Of a DNA stretch of 32,554 nt, positions 1 through 8,279 are shown one piece after another. The position numbers and the translations under genes were made by a program. Each line of letters opens with the position of its first letter. Positions within the stretch are counted from its first letter, which is position 1. The notes under the pieces were generated by a model. The model was not told the origin of the DNA and made no database searches. It saw only the letters and a program-made list of their open reading frames with translations. Origin of the DNA: an uncultured Bacilli bacterium (GTDB lineage Bacteria; Bacillota_I; Bacilli_A; RF39; UBA660). The stretch spans positions 1 through 32,554 of the forward strand of contig CANPXJ010000008.1 in assembly GCA_947585915.1 (NCBI GenBank). Direction: 5' to 3'.

Positions 1-13
1 ATAATATATTCAT

Positions 14-80
14 ATAGAAAGAACTCCTTTTTATTTTGGTTTATAGGTATATTATACCATGAGTTCTTTCTATTTTTTTA
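14..80 (+). terminator. Possible terminator with long hairpin
   Basis: Bases 14-26 and 61-73 form a perfect 13-bp inverted repeat, with a smaller inverted repeat (GGTATA/TATACC) in the loop, and a T-rich run follows at 74-79. This could end a plus-strand gene lying left of the window. On the minus strand the same stretch holds a TATAAT (56-51), an AAGGAG and an ATG at 13-11, so it could instead be the leader of a gene running off the left edge. I cannot decide between the two. Confidence 0.4.
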
Positions 81-125
81 TTTTCCGATAAATTTAGACA
101 CCGTCAAATGAAACTTGAGGTTGAT

Positions 126-155
126 TTGTATCGTAAAAATTTGTATACTTATAAT
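126..155 (+). promoter_or_regulatory. Sigma-A type promoter of the surface protein gene
   Basis: A -35 element TTGTAT (126-131) and a perfect -10 TATAAT (150-155) are separated by 18 bp. They lie just upstream of an AAAGGAGATG ribosome-binding site and the ATG at 176. Confidence 0.65.
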
Positions 156-175
156 AGAAAAGGAGATGTTTAAAA

Positions 176-979
176 ATGAAAAAATTATTTGGTGGCGGTA
201 TTATAGCTATTATTATGATGTTAGTTGTAATACCATGTGTATCAGCAGCAGAAAGTGACTGGAAAGTAACAGATATTACTAGTGATGACACATTAATTGA
301 AAAGTCAACTACTGGCAGTGAATTAGTTTCAAATACTAATGAGACAACAATTACTTATAGTGCTGGAAGATTTAAGTTAGTTGGACAAACTGGAACTGGA
401 AAAGGTAATAGTGATCTTGGAAATGAAAATATTGGAGCAGATGCAACATCAGAAAATAGACCTAGTGGTTATGCTTGGGTTGGTTTTGAAATTACAAGAG
501 AAGGAGAAGGTTTAGAATCAAAACAACTTAGTGTTAAATTTCCAGGCGAAAGTGATTTTAAAACAATAGAAACTGGAAAAATGACATTTAAAGATTATGT
601 AGGAATTAGTAAAGATAAACTTGAAAAAGCTTTAAAAAATAAACAAGATATTACTTATACATATGTATTTAAACTTGCTGATGAAGAAGAAACTTATATT
701 GTAAACATAATTATTAAGCCTGCAGGTATCATTTTATATAAGGAAACTACAAATCCAAGTGAACTTAAAGAAGATGACATTTTATTTGATGGACCTGTAG
801 AAGAGCAAAAATTATTAGATGCTGAAAAATCTTCACAAGCTAGTTCATCTTCTGAAGAACAAAAATCAACAACTGATGCCAAAAACCCAAATACAGCTGA
901 TACTATTATTTATTCAGTTATAGCTGTTATAATTTCAGCATTAGGATTAACATTTGTTTATAAAAAATTACATAATTAA
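176..979 (+). CDS. Secreted surface protein with NPNTA-type C-terminal anchor signal
   Basis: This 267-residue protein has a signal peptide (about residues 1-24: Lys-Lys, a hydrophobic core, then Val-Ser-Ala-Ala). The extracellular part is acidic and Ser/Thr-rich and I do not recognise its fold. Near the C-terminus a Ser/Glu-rich linker leads to NPNTAD, a roughly 20-residue hydrophobic segment and a short basic tail (YKKLHN). This is the layout of a sortase sorting signal, with NPNTA in place of LPXTG, so I infer that it is anchored to the wall or stays in the membrane. The start is fixed by AAAGGAGATG 7-8 nt upstream. It is monocistronic, with its own promoter and terminator. The function is unknown and no sortase gene lies in the window. 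Confidence 0.75.
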   Translation: MKKLFGGGIIAIIMMLVVIPCVSAAESDWKVTDITSDDTLIEKSTTGSELVSNTNETTITYSAGRFKLVGQTGTGKGNSDLGNENIGADATSENRPSGYAWVGFEITREGEGLESKQLSVKFPGESDFKTIETGKMTFKDYVGISKDKLEKALKNKQDITYTYVFKLADEEETYIVNIIIKPAGIILYKETTNPSELKEDDILFDGPVEEQKLLDAEKSSQASSSSEEQKSTTDAKNPNTADTIIYSVIAVIISALGLTFVYKKLHN

Positions 980-986
980 ATAAATT

Positions 987-1010
987 ACTACCATTTTTGG
1001 TAGTTTTTTT
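987..1010 (+). terminator. Intrinsic terminator after the surface protein gene
   Basis: A 7-bp perfect stem ACTACCA/TGGTAGT (987-993 and 998-1004) with a TTTT loop is followed by a run of T, starting 8 bases after the stop codon. Confidence 0.85.
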
Positions 1011-1055
1011 AATTTTTAAAGGAAATCACTTACTTTTTTATAATAATAATTATAG
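1011..1055 (+). promoter_or_regulatory. Promoter-like block upstream of comEA (copy 1 of 2)
   Basis: This 45-nt block is nearly identical to 8218-8262. The first 17 bases (AATTTTTAAAGGAAATC) match exactly, five bases vary, then a 16-base run containing TATAATAAT matches exactly, with two further differences before the shared ATAG. AAAGGAAAT fits the B. subtilis SigH -35 consensus RWAGGAXXT, and ATAAT lies 13 nt downstream where SigH promoters have HGAAT. Recognition by a competence-type sigma factor is inference. A vegetative sigma reading only the TATAAT is the simpler alternative. Confidence 0.55.
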
Positions 1056-1084
1056 GGATAGTTATTTTTTAAGAAAGGAAAATT

Positions 1085-1828
1085 ATGGATAATGTTATAA
1101 ATTATATAAAAGAACATTATAAATTAATAATTGCTATTGTTATAACGATTATATTATTAGGAGGAGGTCTTTTAAGTTATTATTTAATAAATAATTATCA
1201 AGCAAAAAAAGAAAATAGTGAAGAAATAGCATCACTAGAAAGTTATAACACAGAAGATGAAGAAAAAGAAAAAACTAAAATAAGCAAAAAAGTAACTAAA
1301 ATTAAAGTAGATATTAAAGGGGCCGTCCAAAGTCCTGGTGTGTATGAGGTTAGTGATGAGACAATAATTAATGATTTAATTAATATGGCAGGTGGTCTAA
1401 CAGCTGATGCTAGTACTAAAAATATTAATTTAGCTTTAAAAGCTGAAGATGAAATGGCTATCATTATATACACGCAAAAAGAATTAGAACAAAAAGAAGA
1501 AAAAGTTGAAGATACTTGTTATACTGATTCTTATGATTTAGGTAATTGTTTAGAGGAGAAAAAATCAGTAGTTAAAAAAAGTAATACTAAAACTACTAAT
1601 AATTCTTCTTCTCCAACGCAAGAACAATCTACACCTTCCGTTGTTTCAATTAATAGTGCCACCCAAGAAGAATTAATGACTCTTAGTGGAATAGGGGAAG
1701 CAAAAGCTAATAATATAATTGCCTATCGAGAAGAAATTGGAGGATTTAAAAGCATTGAAGAAATTATGAATGTTAAAGGAATTGGAGAGGCAATTTTTAA
1801 TAAAATTAAAGACCATATTACTCTTTAA
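1085..1828 (+). CDS. comEA: ComEA, competence DNA receptor
   Basis: ComEA is the membrane-anchored double-stranded DNA receptor for transformation. The 247 residues show one N-terminal membrane anchor (about 14-36), an acidic/lysine-rich linker, an SLBB-type domain (about 74-135, beginning VDIKGAVQSPGVYEV), a second Ser/Thr/Asn-rich linker with two cysteines nearby, and a C-terminal pair of helix-hairpin-helix motifs (about 187-247: INSATQEEL, LSGIGEAKA, VKGIGEAIF) that bind DNA. Length and domain order are normal for the family. The ATG follows AAGAAAGGAAAATT. The 3' end overlaps the start region of comEC, so the two are probably translated from one mRNA, as in the comE operon of Bacillus. 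The motif block at 1011-1055 is the likely promoter. Confidence 0.95.
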   Translation: MDNVINYIKEHYKLIIAIVITIILLGGGLLSYYLINNYQAKKENSEEIASLESYNTEDEEKEKTKISKKVTKIKVDIKGAVQSPGVYEVSDETIINDLINMAGGLTADASTKNINLALKAEDEMAIIIYTQKELEQKEEKVEDTCYTDSYDLGNCLEEKKSVVKKSNTKTTNNSSSPTQEQSTPSVVSINSATQEELMTLSGIGEAKANNIIAYREEIGGFKSIEEIMNVKGIGEAIFNKIKDHITL

Positions 1829-3863
1829 AAAATTTCTCTTTTTTCTTCTTTTTCTTTTACTTTTATATTTAAGCATTTATAATTATTTAATTTCTCATAA
1901 ATCAAAATTAAACGAAAAACAAAGTTATCTAATTGGTAAAATAATTGCTAAAAAAATGGAAGATGAAAAATTAAGGATAACCATTAAAACACCAGAAAAA
2001 GTTATTGCTACTTATTATTATCAAAGTGATTTTGATAAAAAGATAATTAATGAAAAAATAAAATTAGGAACTAAAGTAAAATTAATTGGAAAATTAGAAA
2101 AACCTGAAAAAAATACCATACCTAATACCTTTAATTATCAAAAGTATTTATATTATCAGCATATTTATTATTTAATGAATATTAATGATATAAAGGTTAT
2201 AGCAAAAAATCATAATATTTACTACACATTTAAAAATTATCTTATTAATAAAATTGAAAGAAAAAAAGACAAAGAGTATTATTATTCCTTTATTTTAGGG
2301 GATAAATCCTATATTAATAAAGATATACAAAATACTTTTAAACAAAATGGAATAACTCATCTATTTGCACTCTCGGGTATGCATATTGCTTTATTTATAA
2401 GTGTTTTAAATAAAATATTTCATAAACTTAAATTTAAGAATATCATAATATATTTATTTTTAGGATTTTATTTGTTTTTAACTAATTTTGCTCCAAGTAT
2501 TTTAAGAGCTATTTTCTTTTATATACTTTTAAGATTCAATAAAAAATTAGAAATTAATCTTCCTACCTTAATAGTTTTATTATATACAGTTATATTATTA
2601 CTTTTTTTAAATCCTTTTTTATTATTTAACATTGGTTTTCTTTATTCCATAATGGCAACATTTGGTCTTATTTTGAGTGCTAAATTGATAAAGAAAAATA
2701 ATTATTTACTCAAAATTTTGATGACAAGTTTGATAGCAACTATTTTTACTTTACCTATAACATTAAATAATTTTTATGAAATAAATCTTTTAGGAATTAT
2801 TTTTAATATAATTTTTGTTCCTTTAATTTCTTTCATAATCTACCCCTTAATACTAATCTCATTTTTTATGCCAACATCCTTTTTGTTATCTTTCTTTATT
2901 AAATTGCTAGAATTATTATCAACTTGGATGGTGCACTTAAATTTAACTTTAAGTATGCCTAAAGTAAGTATTATTGTAATTGTAAGTTACTATATATTAC
3001 TTATTATCATTATTTTATATCGTAAATATTTTTTAATTTTTCTAATTTTAGGAGAAGGTTTTTTCTTTAAAATTACGCCATTTTTAGATAGTAATTATTA
3101 TCTTTATTTTTTGGATGTTTCGCAAGGAGATTCGCTTATCATTAAGATCCCTTTTTCTAATAAAGTTATGATGATTGATACCGGTGGTAAAATTCCATAT
3201 TCGGAAGGTCAAGAAAAATACTATATTACGGATAATACAATGACTTTTCTAAAAAGTATGGGGATAAATAAAATTGATAGTTTAATTCTAACCCATGGTG
3301 ATTATGACCATATGGGTGATGCTCTTCATTTAGTAAATAATTTCAAGATTGAAAAAGTTATTTTTAATAATGATGCTTTTAATGAATTAGAAAAAGACTT
3401 AATAGTAAATTTAAAAAAAGAAAATATTAAATATTATAATAAGATAAAGAATATAAATATTAAAAATTTTAAATTGTATTTTTTAAATACCAAAATTTAT
3501 GATAATGAAAATGATAATAGTAATGTAACTTATACCAATATTTTGGGTTATAAATTTTTATTTATGGGTGATGCTAGTACAACTAAAGAACAAGATATAT
3601 TAAATAAATATAATTTAAGTAATATCACTTTTTTAAAAGTAGGACACCATGGTAGTAAAACTAGTACAAGTAAAGAATTTGTCAGTAAAATTACACCCAA
3701 ATATGCAATCATTAGTGTTGGTAAAAATAATCGCTATGGTCATCCTAATAAAGAAGTTTTAGATAATTTAAAAAATACGAAAATTTATCGAACTGATTTA
3801 GATGGAACAATTATTGTTAAAATAAAAAATAAAAAGTTAACTGTAAAAACTACTTTAGAATAA
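1770..3863 (+). CDS. comEC: ComEC, competence DNA channel protein
   Basis: ComEC is the polytopic membrane protein that carries single-stranded DNA into the cell during transformation. Up to 697 residues are open: an N-terminal hydrophobic helix and OB-like extracellular region, the multi-helix Competence domain (about 165-430, including HLFALSGMHIALFIS), and a C-terminal metallo-beta-lactamase-like domain. The metal motif THGDYDHMGD has H509, D511, D513 and H514, followed by VGHHGSKTS and a late GHP. The start is uncertain: the ATG at 1770 overlaps comEA by 59 nt and lacks a clear ribosome-binding site, while TTG at 1782 or a rarer codon nearer the end of comEA is possible. It appears complete. 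The gene order comEA-comEC-holA matches Bacillus, except that comEB and rpsT are absent here. Confidence 0.93.
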   Translation: MLKELERQFLIKLKTILLFKKFLFFLLFLLLLYLSIYNYLISHKSKLNEKQSYLIGKIIAKKMEDEKLRITIKTPEKVIATYYYQSDFDKKIINEKIKLGTKVKLIGKLEKPEKNTIPNTFNYQKYLYYQHIYYLMNINDIKVIAKNHNIYYTFKNYLINKIERKKDKEYYYSFILGDKSYINKDIQNTFKQNGITHLFALSGMHIALFISVLNKIFHKLKFKNIIIYLFLGFYLFLTNFAPSILRAIFFYILLRFNKKLEINLPTLIVLLYTVILLLFLNPFLLFNIGFLYSIMATFGLILSAKLIKKNNYLLKILMTSLIATIFTLPITLNNFYEINLLGIIFNIIFVPLISFIIYPLILISFFMPTSFLLSFFIKLLELLSTWMVHLNLTLSMPKVSIIVIVSYYILLIIIILYRKYFLIFLILGEGFFFKITPFLDSNYYLYFLDVSQGDSLIIKIPFSNKVMMIDTGGKIPYSEGQEKYYITDNTMTFLKSMGINKIDSLILTHGDYDHMGDALHLVNNFKIEKVIFNNDAFNELEKDLIVNLKKENIKYYNKIKNINIKNFKLYFLNTKIYDNENDNSNVTYTNILGYKFLFMGDASTTKEQDILNKYNLSNITFLKVGHHGSKTSTSKEFVSKITPKYAIISVGKNNRYGHPNKEVLDNLKNTKIYRTDLDGTIIVKIKNKKLTVKTTLE

Positions 3864-3946
3864 TTATGTATTGTAAAATCACCATAGCTTACTTTAATTC
3901 ATAATATATAAATGTACATTATATAATGTTTTAGATAGATGAAAGA

Positions 3947-3970
3947 GGGACAATTTACTTGTCCTTTTTT
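3947..3970 (+). terminator. Intrinsic terminator between comEC and holA
   Basis: GGACAA (3948-3953) and TTGTCC (3959-3964) form a 6-bp stem followed by six T. A TATAAT lies upstream at 3922-3927, so the hairpin could end comEC mRNA or a very short transcript starting near 3934. Confidence 0.6.
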
Positions 3971-3981
3971 CGGCTTTTTAT

Positions 3982-3998
3982 TATAATAAAAGTGGTGG
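3982..3998 (+). promoter_or_regulatory. -10 element and SD that set the holA start
   Basis: TATAAT at 3982-3987 is followed directly by the SD AGTGGTGG (3991-3998) and ATG at 4004. The SD rules out a start further upstream in the same frame (TTG at 3959), which would lie inside the terminator hairpin. Confidence 0.5.
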
Positions 3999-4003
3999 TA
4001 ATA

Positions 4004-4927
4004 ATGAATTATTTAATAGCTAGTGAAAGTTTTCGTTTAATTGATGAAGAGATAAATAAAATTATTAAAAATAAAGAAAATGTAGTTAAATATGATATGA
4101 ATGAAAGTAGTATTGATGAATTGATAAAAGAAGCCTCTTATCTATCATTATTAGATGAAGATAAATATATTATTGCCAGTAATAGTTCATTCTTTGCAAG
4201 TTCTAAAATTAAAGAAGAAGATAGTAAAAAACTAATTGCTTATTTAAATAATCCTAATCCCAAGACAACAATTATTTTTAAAATAAATAGTAAAATTGAT
4301 GAAAGAAAAAAAATTACCAAAATAATGAAAGAAAAATATAAAATAATTGATATTGCTAAACCTAAAGAATATGAAATGCAAAAAAAGGTAGAAGGAATTT
4401 TAAAAAAAGAGAGCTTTACGATTAGTTATGAGACAATTAATTATTTAATTAAAAGTACTTTAAATAATTATGATTTAATCTATAATGAAATTGAAAAAAT
4501 TAAAATATATTTTCCTAAAGGAACAAATATTATTTTAGATGAGCTTAGGAAACTAACTCACCCCGTTATTGATGATAATATTTTTAAATTAATAAATGAA
4601 ATAATAAATAAAAATATAAAGACTAGTACGAAATTATTTAATGACTTAAAGATTTTAAAAGAAGAACCAATTGTTTTTATTAACTTATTAGCAAGAGAAT
4701 ATCGGAATATGTATTTAATTAAAATTAATAAAACTAATAAGAATGATTTAATGAAAATATTAAAATTAGCTGATTGGCAATATGAAAAATCAGCAAGAAA
4801 TGTTTATCAATATAGTATCCCTGAATTAAAAGAAAAATTAAAGCAATTATATACTTTGGATTTAAATATTAAAAGCGGGAAAATTGATAAATATTTAGGT
4901 TTTGAATTATTTTTATTAAATATCTAG
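4004..4927 (+). CDS. holA: HolA, DNA polymerase III delta subunit
   Basis: Delta is the clamp-loader subunit that opens the beta sliding clamp. The 307-residue product begins MNYLIASESFRLIDEEI. It has an N-terminal alpha/beta domain (through about residue 130), a middle helical part and the C-terminal collar region with the LAREYRNMYLIK segment and the DLNIKSGKIDKYLGFELFLL ending typical of bacterial HolA. It is slightly shorter than the roughly 340 residues usual in Bacilli. Its position behind comEC is the conserved Bacillus arrangement (comEC-yqeN/holA). ruvA follows after 42 nt, so the two may share a transcript, although ruvA also has TATAAA-like sequence just upstream. Confidence 0.88.
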   Translation: MNYLIASESFRLIDEEINKIIKNKENVVKYDMNESSIDELIKEASYLSLLDEDKYIIASNSSFFASSKIKEEDSKKLIAYLNNPNPKTTIIFKINSKIDERKKITKIMKEKYKIIDIAKPKEYEMQKKVEGILKKESFTISYETINYLIKSTLNNYDLIYNEIEKIKIYFPKGTNIILDELRKLTHPVIDDNIFKLINEIINKNIKTSTKLFNDLKILKEEPIVFINLLAREYRNMYLIKINKTNKNDLMKILKLADWQYEKSARNVYQYSIPELKEKLKQLYTLDLNIKSGKIDKYLGFELFLLNI

Positions 4928-4969
4928 TAAATAGTACAAATGTATGTTATTATATAAAGTGGTGATAGA

Positions 4970-5524
4970 ATGTATAATTATATTAATGGTAAATTAACGG
5001 GACAAGAAAGTAATTTTATCGTTTTAGATGTAGCTGGTGTAGGCTATCAAATATATGTGGCTAATCCTTATAGTTTTGAATTAGATAACGATTATAAAGT
5101 ATATACTTATATGCATATTAGAGAAGATGAACAAACCTTATATGGTTTTAAAACTAAAGAAGAAAAAGATTTATTTTTGCGTCTTATTAATGTTAAAGGT
5201 TTAGGACCTAAAATGGCTATGCCTATGTTAGCTACAGGAAGTGTTGAGGGAATCGTTGATGCTATTGAAAGAGAAAATGTATTATATTTAACCAAGTTTC
5301 CTAAAATAGGTCAAAAAGTAGCTCATCAAATTATTTTAGATTTAAAAGGAAAAATATCAGTGGAAGCCAAGAGTAATAATTTAGATAACTTTGACGAACT
5401 TGTAAGCGTTTTAACTAATTTAGGCTATAAAATGCCTGATATAAAAAGAGTTTTACCAAAGATTGATAGTGAGTTATCGATTGAGGAACAAATTAAAGAA
5501 GCTTTAAAATTATTCTTAAAATAA
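4970..5524 (+). CDS. ruvA: RuvA, Holliday junction-binding subunit
   Basis: RuvA tetramers bind Holliday junctions and recruit the RuvB motors for branch migration. The 184 residues show the N-terminal OB-fold ([22 protein letters not shown]), the acidic-pin region (about 52-56, REDEQ), tandem helix-hairpin-helix motifs (about 73-130: [28 protein letters not shown]) and a C-terminal domain III (about 137-184: [11 protein letters not shown]) that contacts RuvB. This is slightly short for the family (about 195-200) but complete. SD GTGGTGAT sits 5 nt before the ATG. ruvB starts 10 nt after the stop. Confidence 0.95.
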   Translation: MYNYINGKLTGQESNFIVLDVAGVGYQIYVANPYSFELDNDYKVYTYMHIREDEQTLYGFKTKEEKDLFLRLINVKGLGPKMAMPMLATGSVEGIVDAIERENVLYLTKFPKIGQKVAHQIILDLKGKISVEAKSNNLDNFDELVSVLTNLGYKMPDIKRVLPKIDSELSIEEQIKEALKLFLK

Positions 5525-5534
5525 AGGAGGTAAC

Positions 5535-6539
5535 ATGGAAGAAGATATATTAACTACAGAAGAATTAGAAACTGATGAGTTTGAGAAAAATATAAGACCA
5601 GAATCATTAAAAGAATATGTTGGTCAAAAAGAATTAAAAGAGAATTTAGATGTTTTTATAAAAGCTGCCAAGATGCGTAGTGAAGCTTTAGATCATGTTT
5701 TACTTTATGGTCCTCCAGGACTTGGTAAAACAACTTTAGCTCATATTATTGCTAATGAACTAGGGACAAACATTAAAACTGCTAGTGGACCATCAATTGA
5801 AAAAAGTGGTGATTTAGCGGCGGTCTTATCAACTTTGGAACCAGGAGATGTTTTATTCATTGATGAAATTCATCGCATGCCTCGTTATATTGAGGAAATT
5901 TTATATCCAGCTATGGAAGACTTTGAATTAGATGTGATTATCGGTTCAGAAGGGAATAGTCGTAATATTAAAATAGATTTGCCTCCCTTTACCTTAGTGG
6001 GAGCAACTACAAGAGCTGGAGATATTTCTAGTCCTTTAAGGGATCGTTTTGGTATTGTTTCTAAATTAAACTATTATACCGAAGAAGAATTAAAACAAAT
6101 TATTAATCGAACTAGTCGCGTTTTAGATTTTAAAATTGAAGATGAAGCAGCAGAGGAATTAGCCAAAAGGAGTCGTAAAACGCCAAGAATTGCCAATCGT
6201 TTATTTAAAAGAGTGCGCGATTTTGCTTTAGTTTCTGGTGATGCTATTATTACAAAAGAAATGACTGCCAAATCTTTAAATAAGCTTAATGTTGATGCCG
6301 AGGGTTTAGATGCCATTGATATAGAATACTTAGAAGCTTTGATTTTAAAATTTAATGGTGGTCCAGTGGGAGTAGAAACAATAGCGACCTCAATAGGTGA
6401 GGAAACCTCAACAATTGAAGATGTAGTTGAGCCTTATTTATTACAAGAAGGCTTTGTAAAAAGAACGCCACGAGGTCGAATAGCTACGGAAAAAGCTTAT
6501 CAACATTTAAAAATAGATCATAATAAATCATTATTTTAA
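5535..6539 (+). CDS. ruvB: RuvB, branch migration ATPase
   Basis: RuvB is the hexameric AAA+ motor that drives Holliday-junction branch migration with RuvA. At 334 residues it is normal length. Walker A is GPPGLGKTT (59-67), Walker B is LFIDEIHR, sensor 1 is [10 protein letters not shown], the arginine-finger region is SSPLRDRFG, and the C-terminal winged-helix domain ends [18 protein letters not shown]. The start is set by AAAGGAGG 6 nt before the ATG. No ruvC is present, as in other Bacillota, where RecU resolves junctions. It lies in a tight run ruvA-ruvB-kinase-queA with gaps of 10-16 nt. Confidence 0.97.
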   Translation: MEEDILTTEELETDEFEKNIRPESLKEYVGQKELKENLDVFIKAAKMRSEALDHVLLYGPPGLGKTTLAHIIANELGTNIKTASGPSIEKSGDLAAVLSTLEPGDVLFIDEIHRMPRYIEEILYPAMEDFELDVIIGSEGNSRNIKIDLPPFTLVGATTRAGDISSPLRDRFGIVSKLNYYTEEELKQIINRTSRVLDFKIEDEAAEELAKRSRKTPRIANRLFKRVRDFALVSGDAIITKEMTAKSLNKLNVDAEGLDAIDIEYLEALILKFNGGPVGVETIATSIGEETSTIEDVVEPYLLQEGFVKRTPRGRIATEKAYQHLKIDHNKSLF

Positions 6540-6555
6540 TAGGGAGTGAAGAGTT

Positions 6556-7134
6556 TTGGAAAAAAATAGAATTATTATTGTCGAAGGTCCACAAGGAACA
6601 GGCAAAACAACTTTAACTAATTATTTACGCGATAATATTGCCTCATCAAATCTTTATCGCTTAGCGGGGCAAAAAGATAAAAGTTTAGTAGGTAAATATA
6701 AAAGTATTGAAATGTATAATGCCTTACTCGAATATATGGCTAAAATGCAACAAATAGAGATGGATTTGATATTTGATCGCACTTTCTTTACCGAAGAGGT
6801 CTACGCGCGTTTAGGGTATAAAGAATATAGTTTTACTGATGAATATAACAAACTAATTAAAAAACTAGAGTATTTAAGTGTGAGTTATCAAATATATTTA
6901 GTTTTACTATATTTAAAAGATGAAAATTTATATCAAACTCGCCTTGCTCGTGATGCCCATCATAATTATCAGGAATTTAGTAGGCAAAACAGTATAAATC
7001 AACAAAATGTCTATAGGGAGTTAGGATACGAATTACAAGAAAAATCCTCACCAATCGAAGTTGTCCCTACAGCCATGGATGATTTTACTAAATCTTATCG
7101 AAAAATAAATGGTTTATTTAGAATTAATAATTAA
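6556..7134 (+). CDS. P-loop nucleoside/nucleotide kinase-like protein
   Basis: The 192-residue protein has Walker A GPQGTGKTT at residues 11-19, a DRTFFTEEV segment that resembles the DR motif of thymidylate and deoxynucleoside kinases, and an arginine-rich lid-like stretch (RLARDAHHNYQEFSR). The fold assignment follows from these motifs; the substrate is not known and could be a nucleoside, a nucleotide or another small molecule. Translation starts at TTG (6556), supported by AGGGAGTG 7 nt upstream and by Walker A at the expected distance. It lies 16 nt after ruvB and 15 nt before queA, so it is almost certainly co-transcribed. This gene is not part of the Bacillus ruvAB-queA-tgt order. Confidence 0.75.
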   Translation: MEKNRIIIVEGPQGTGKTTLTNYLRDNIASSNLYRLAGQKDKSLVGKYKSIEMYNALLEYMAKMQQIEMDLIFDRTFFTEEVYARLGYKEYSFTDEYNKLIKKLEYLSVSYQIYLVLLYLKDENLYQTRLARDAHHNYQEFSRQNSINQQNVYRELGYELQEKSSPIEVVPTAMDDFTKSYRKINGLFRINN

Positions 7135-7149
7135 AGATAGAAGGTTAAT

Positions 7150-8172
7150 ATGAAAACAGATGATTTTAATTATGAATTACCACCCGAATTAATTGCTCAA
7201 AAACCCCTTAAAAATCGTGAAGCATCAAGATTAATGGTATTAGATAAAAAAACGGGGGAAATAACGCACGAACATTTTTATAACATTATAAATTATTTAG
7301 AAAAAGGAGATGTCCTAGTTTTAAATGATACGAAAGTAATTCCAGCTCGTTTAATCGGGGAAAAGAGTGAAACCAAAGCTGTTATTGAACTTCTCCTTTT
7401 AAAAAATATTGAAAATGATTACTGGGAGTGTCTAGCTAAACCGGTTAAAAGATTAAAAATTGGGACAATTATTAATTTTGAAGACATGTTAAAAGCTAAA
7501 GTAGTGGAAATATTAAATGATGGTATTATTAAAGTGGAAATGATTTATGATGGTATTTTTTATGAAATTTTAGATAAATTAGGACAAATGCCTTTACCGC
7601 CTTATATTAAAGAAAAATTACAAGATAAAGACCGCTATCAAACTGTTTATGCTAAAAACATTGGTAGTGCTGCTGCGCCAACAGCTGGGTTACATTTTAC
7701 CAAAGAGCTCCTTAAAAAAATTCAAGATAAAGGAGTTATTATTGAATACATCACTTTACATGTTGGCTTAGGAACTTTTAGACCAGTTGTAGTTGAAGAT
7801 GTCACAAAACATGAAATGCATAGCGAATATTATGAAATGAGTGAAAGGACGGCTGATGTTTTAAATAAGGCCCAAAGGGAAGGGCGCAAAATAATTGCCG
7901 TAGGAACAACTACTGTTCGAACTTTGGAAACAATTATGGTCCAATATAATGAATTCAAAAAATGTAGTGGTCAAACAAAAATATTTATTTATCCTGGTTT
8001 TAAATTTAAAGCTGTTAATGCTCTAATTACTAATTTTCACTTGCCAAAAAGTACGTTAATTATGTTAGTTAGTGCTCTTGCTTCAAAAGAAATAATCTTA
8101 AAAGCCTATCAAACTGCCGTAGAAAATAAGTATCGTTTCTTTTCCTTCGGCGATGCTATGTTTATCAAATAA
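7150..8172 (+). CDS. queA: QueA, tRNA preQ1 ribosyltransferase-isomerase
   Basis: QueA transfers and isomerises the ribosyl moiety of S-adenosylmethionine onto preQ1 at position 34 of tRNA to make epoxyqueuosine, the step after Tgt. The 340-residue length is standard. Recognisable blocks are [13 protein letters not shown] near the N-terminus, [52 protein letters not shown]-like (here [11 protein letters not shown]), and the C-terminal [21 protein letters not shown] follows AGAAGG. It sits at the end of the ruvAB run. tgt, normally next, is displaced 4.5 kb downstream. Confidence 0.96.
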   Translation: MKTDDFNYELPPELIAQKPLKNREASRLMVLDKKTGEITHEHFYNIINYLEKGDVLVLNDTKVIPARLIGEKSETKAVIELLLLKNIENDYWECLAKPVKRLKIGTIINFEDMLKAKVVEILNDGIIKVEMIYDGIFYEILDKLGQMPLPPYIKEKLQDKDRYQTVYAKNIGSAAAPTAGLHFTKELLKKIQDKGVIIEYITLHVGLGTFRPVVVEDVTKHEMHSEYYEMSERTADVLNKAQREGRKIIAVGTTTVRTLETIMVQYNEFKKCSGQTKIFIYPGFKFKAVNALITNFHLPKSTLIMLVSALASKEIILKAYQTAVENKYRFFSFGDAMFIK

Positions 8173-8177
8173 GTTTT

Positions 8178-8209
8178 TAAAAGTACATAAATTTATGTAT
8201 TTTTTTTTA
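8178..8209 (+). terminator. Intrinsic terminator after queA
   Basis: The perfect palindrome TACATAAATTTATGTA (8184-8199) is preceded by A and followed by nine or more T, six bases after the queA stop. Confidence 0.85.
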
Positions 8210-8217
8210 ATTTTTTA

Positions 8218-8262
8218 AATTTTTAAAGGAAATCGCCTTCTTTTTTATAATAATACTAATAG
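8218..8262 (+). promoter_or_regulatory. Promoter-like block upstream of the M23 peptidase (copy 2 of 2)
   Basis: This is the second copy of the block found before comEA (1011-1055), with AAAGGAAATC and TATAATAATA at the same spacing. As there, it directly follows a terminator. A near-perfect SD (AAGGGAGGTGAT) follows it. This shared element suggests co-regulation with comEA-comEC, which is inference. Confidence 0.55.
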
Positions 8263-8279
8263 AAGGGAGGTGATGAAAA

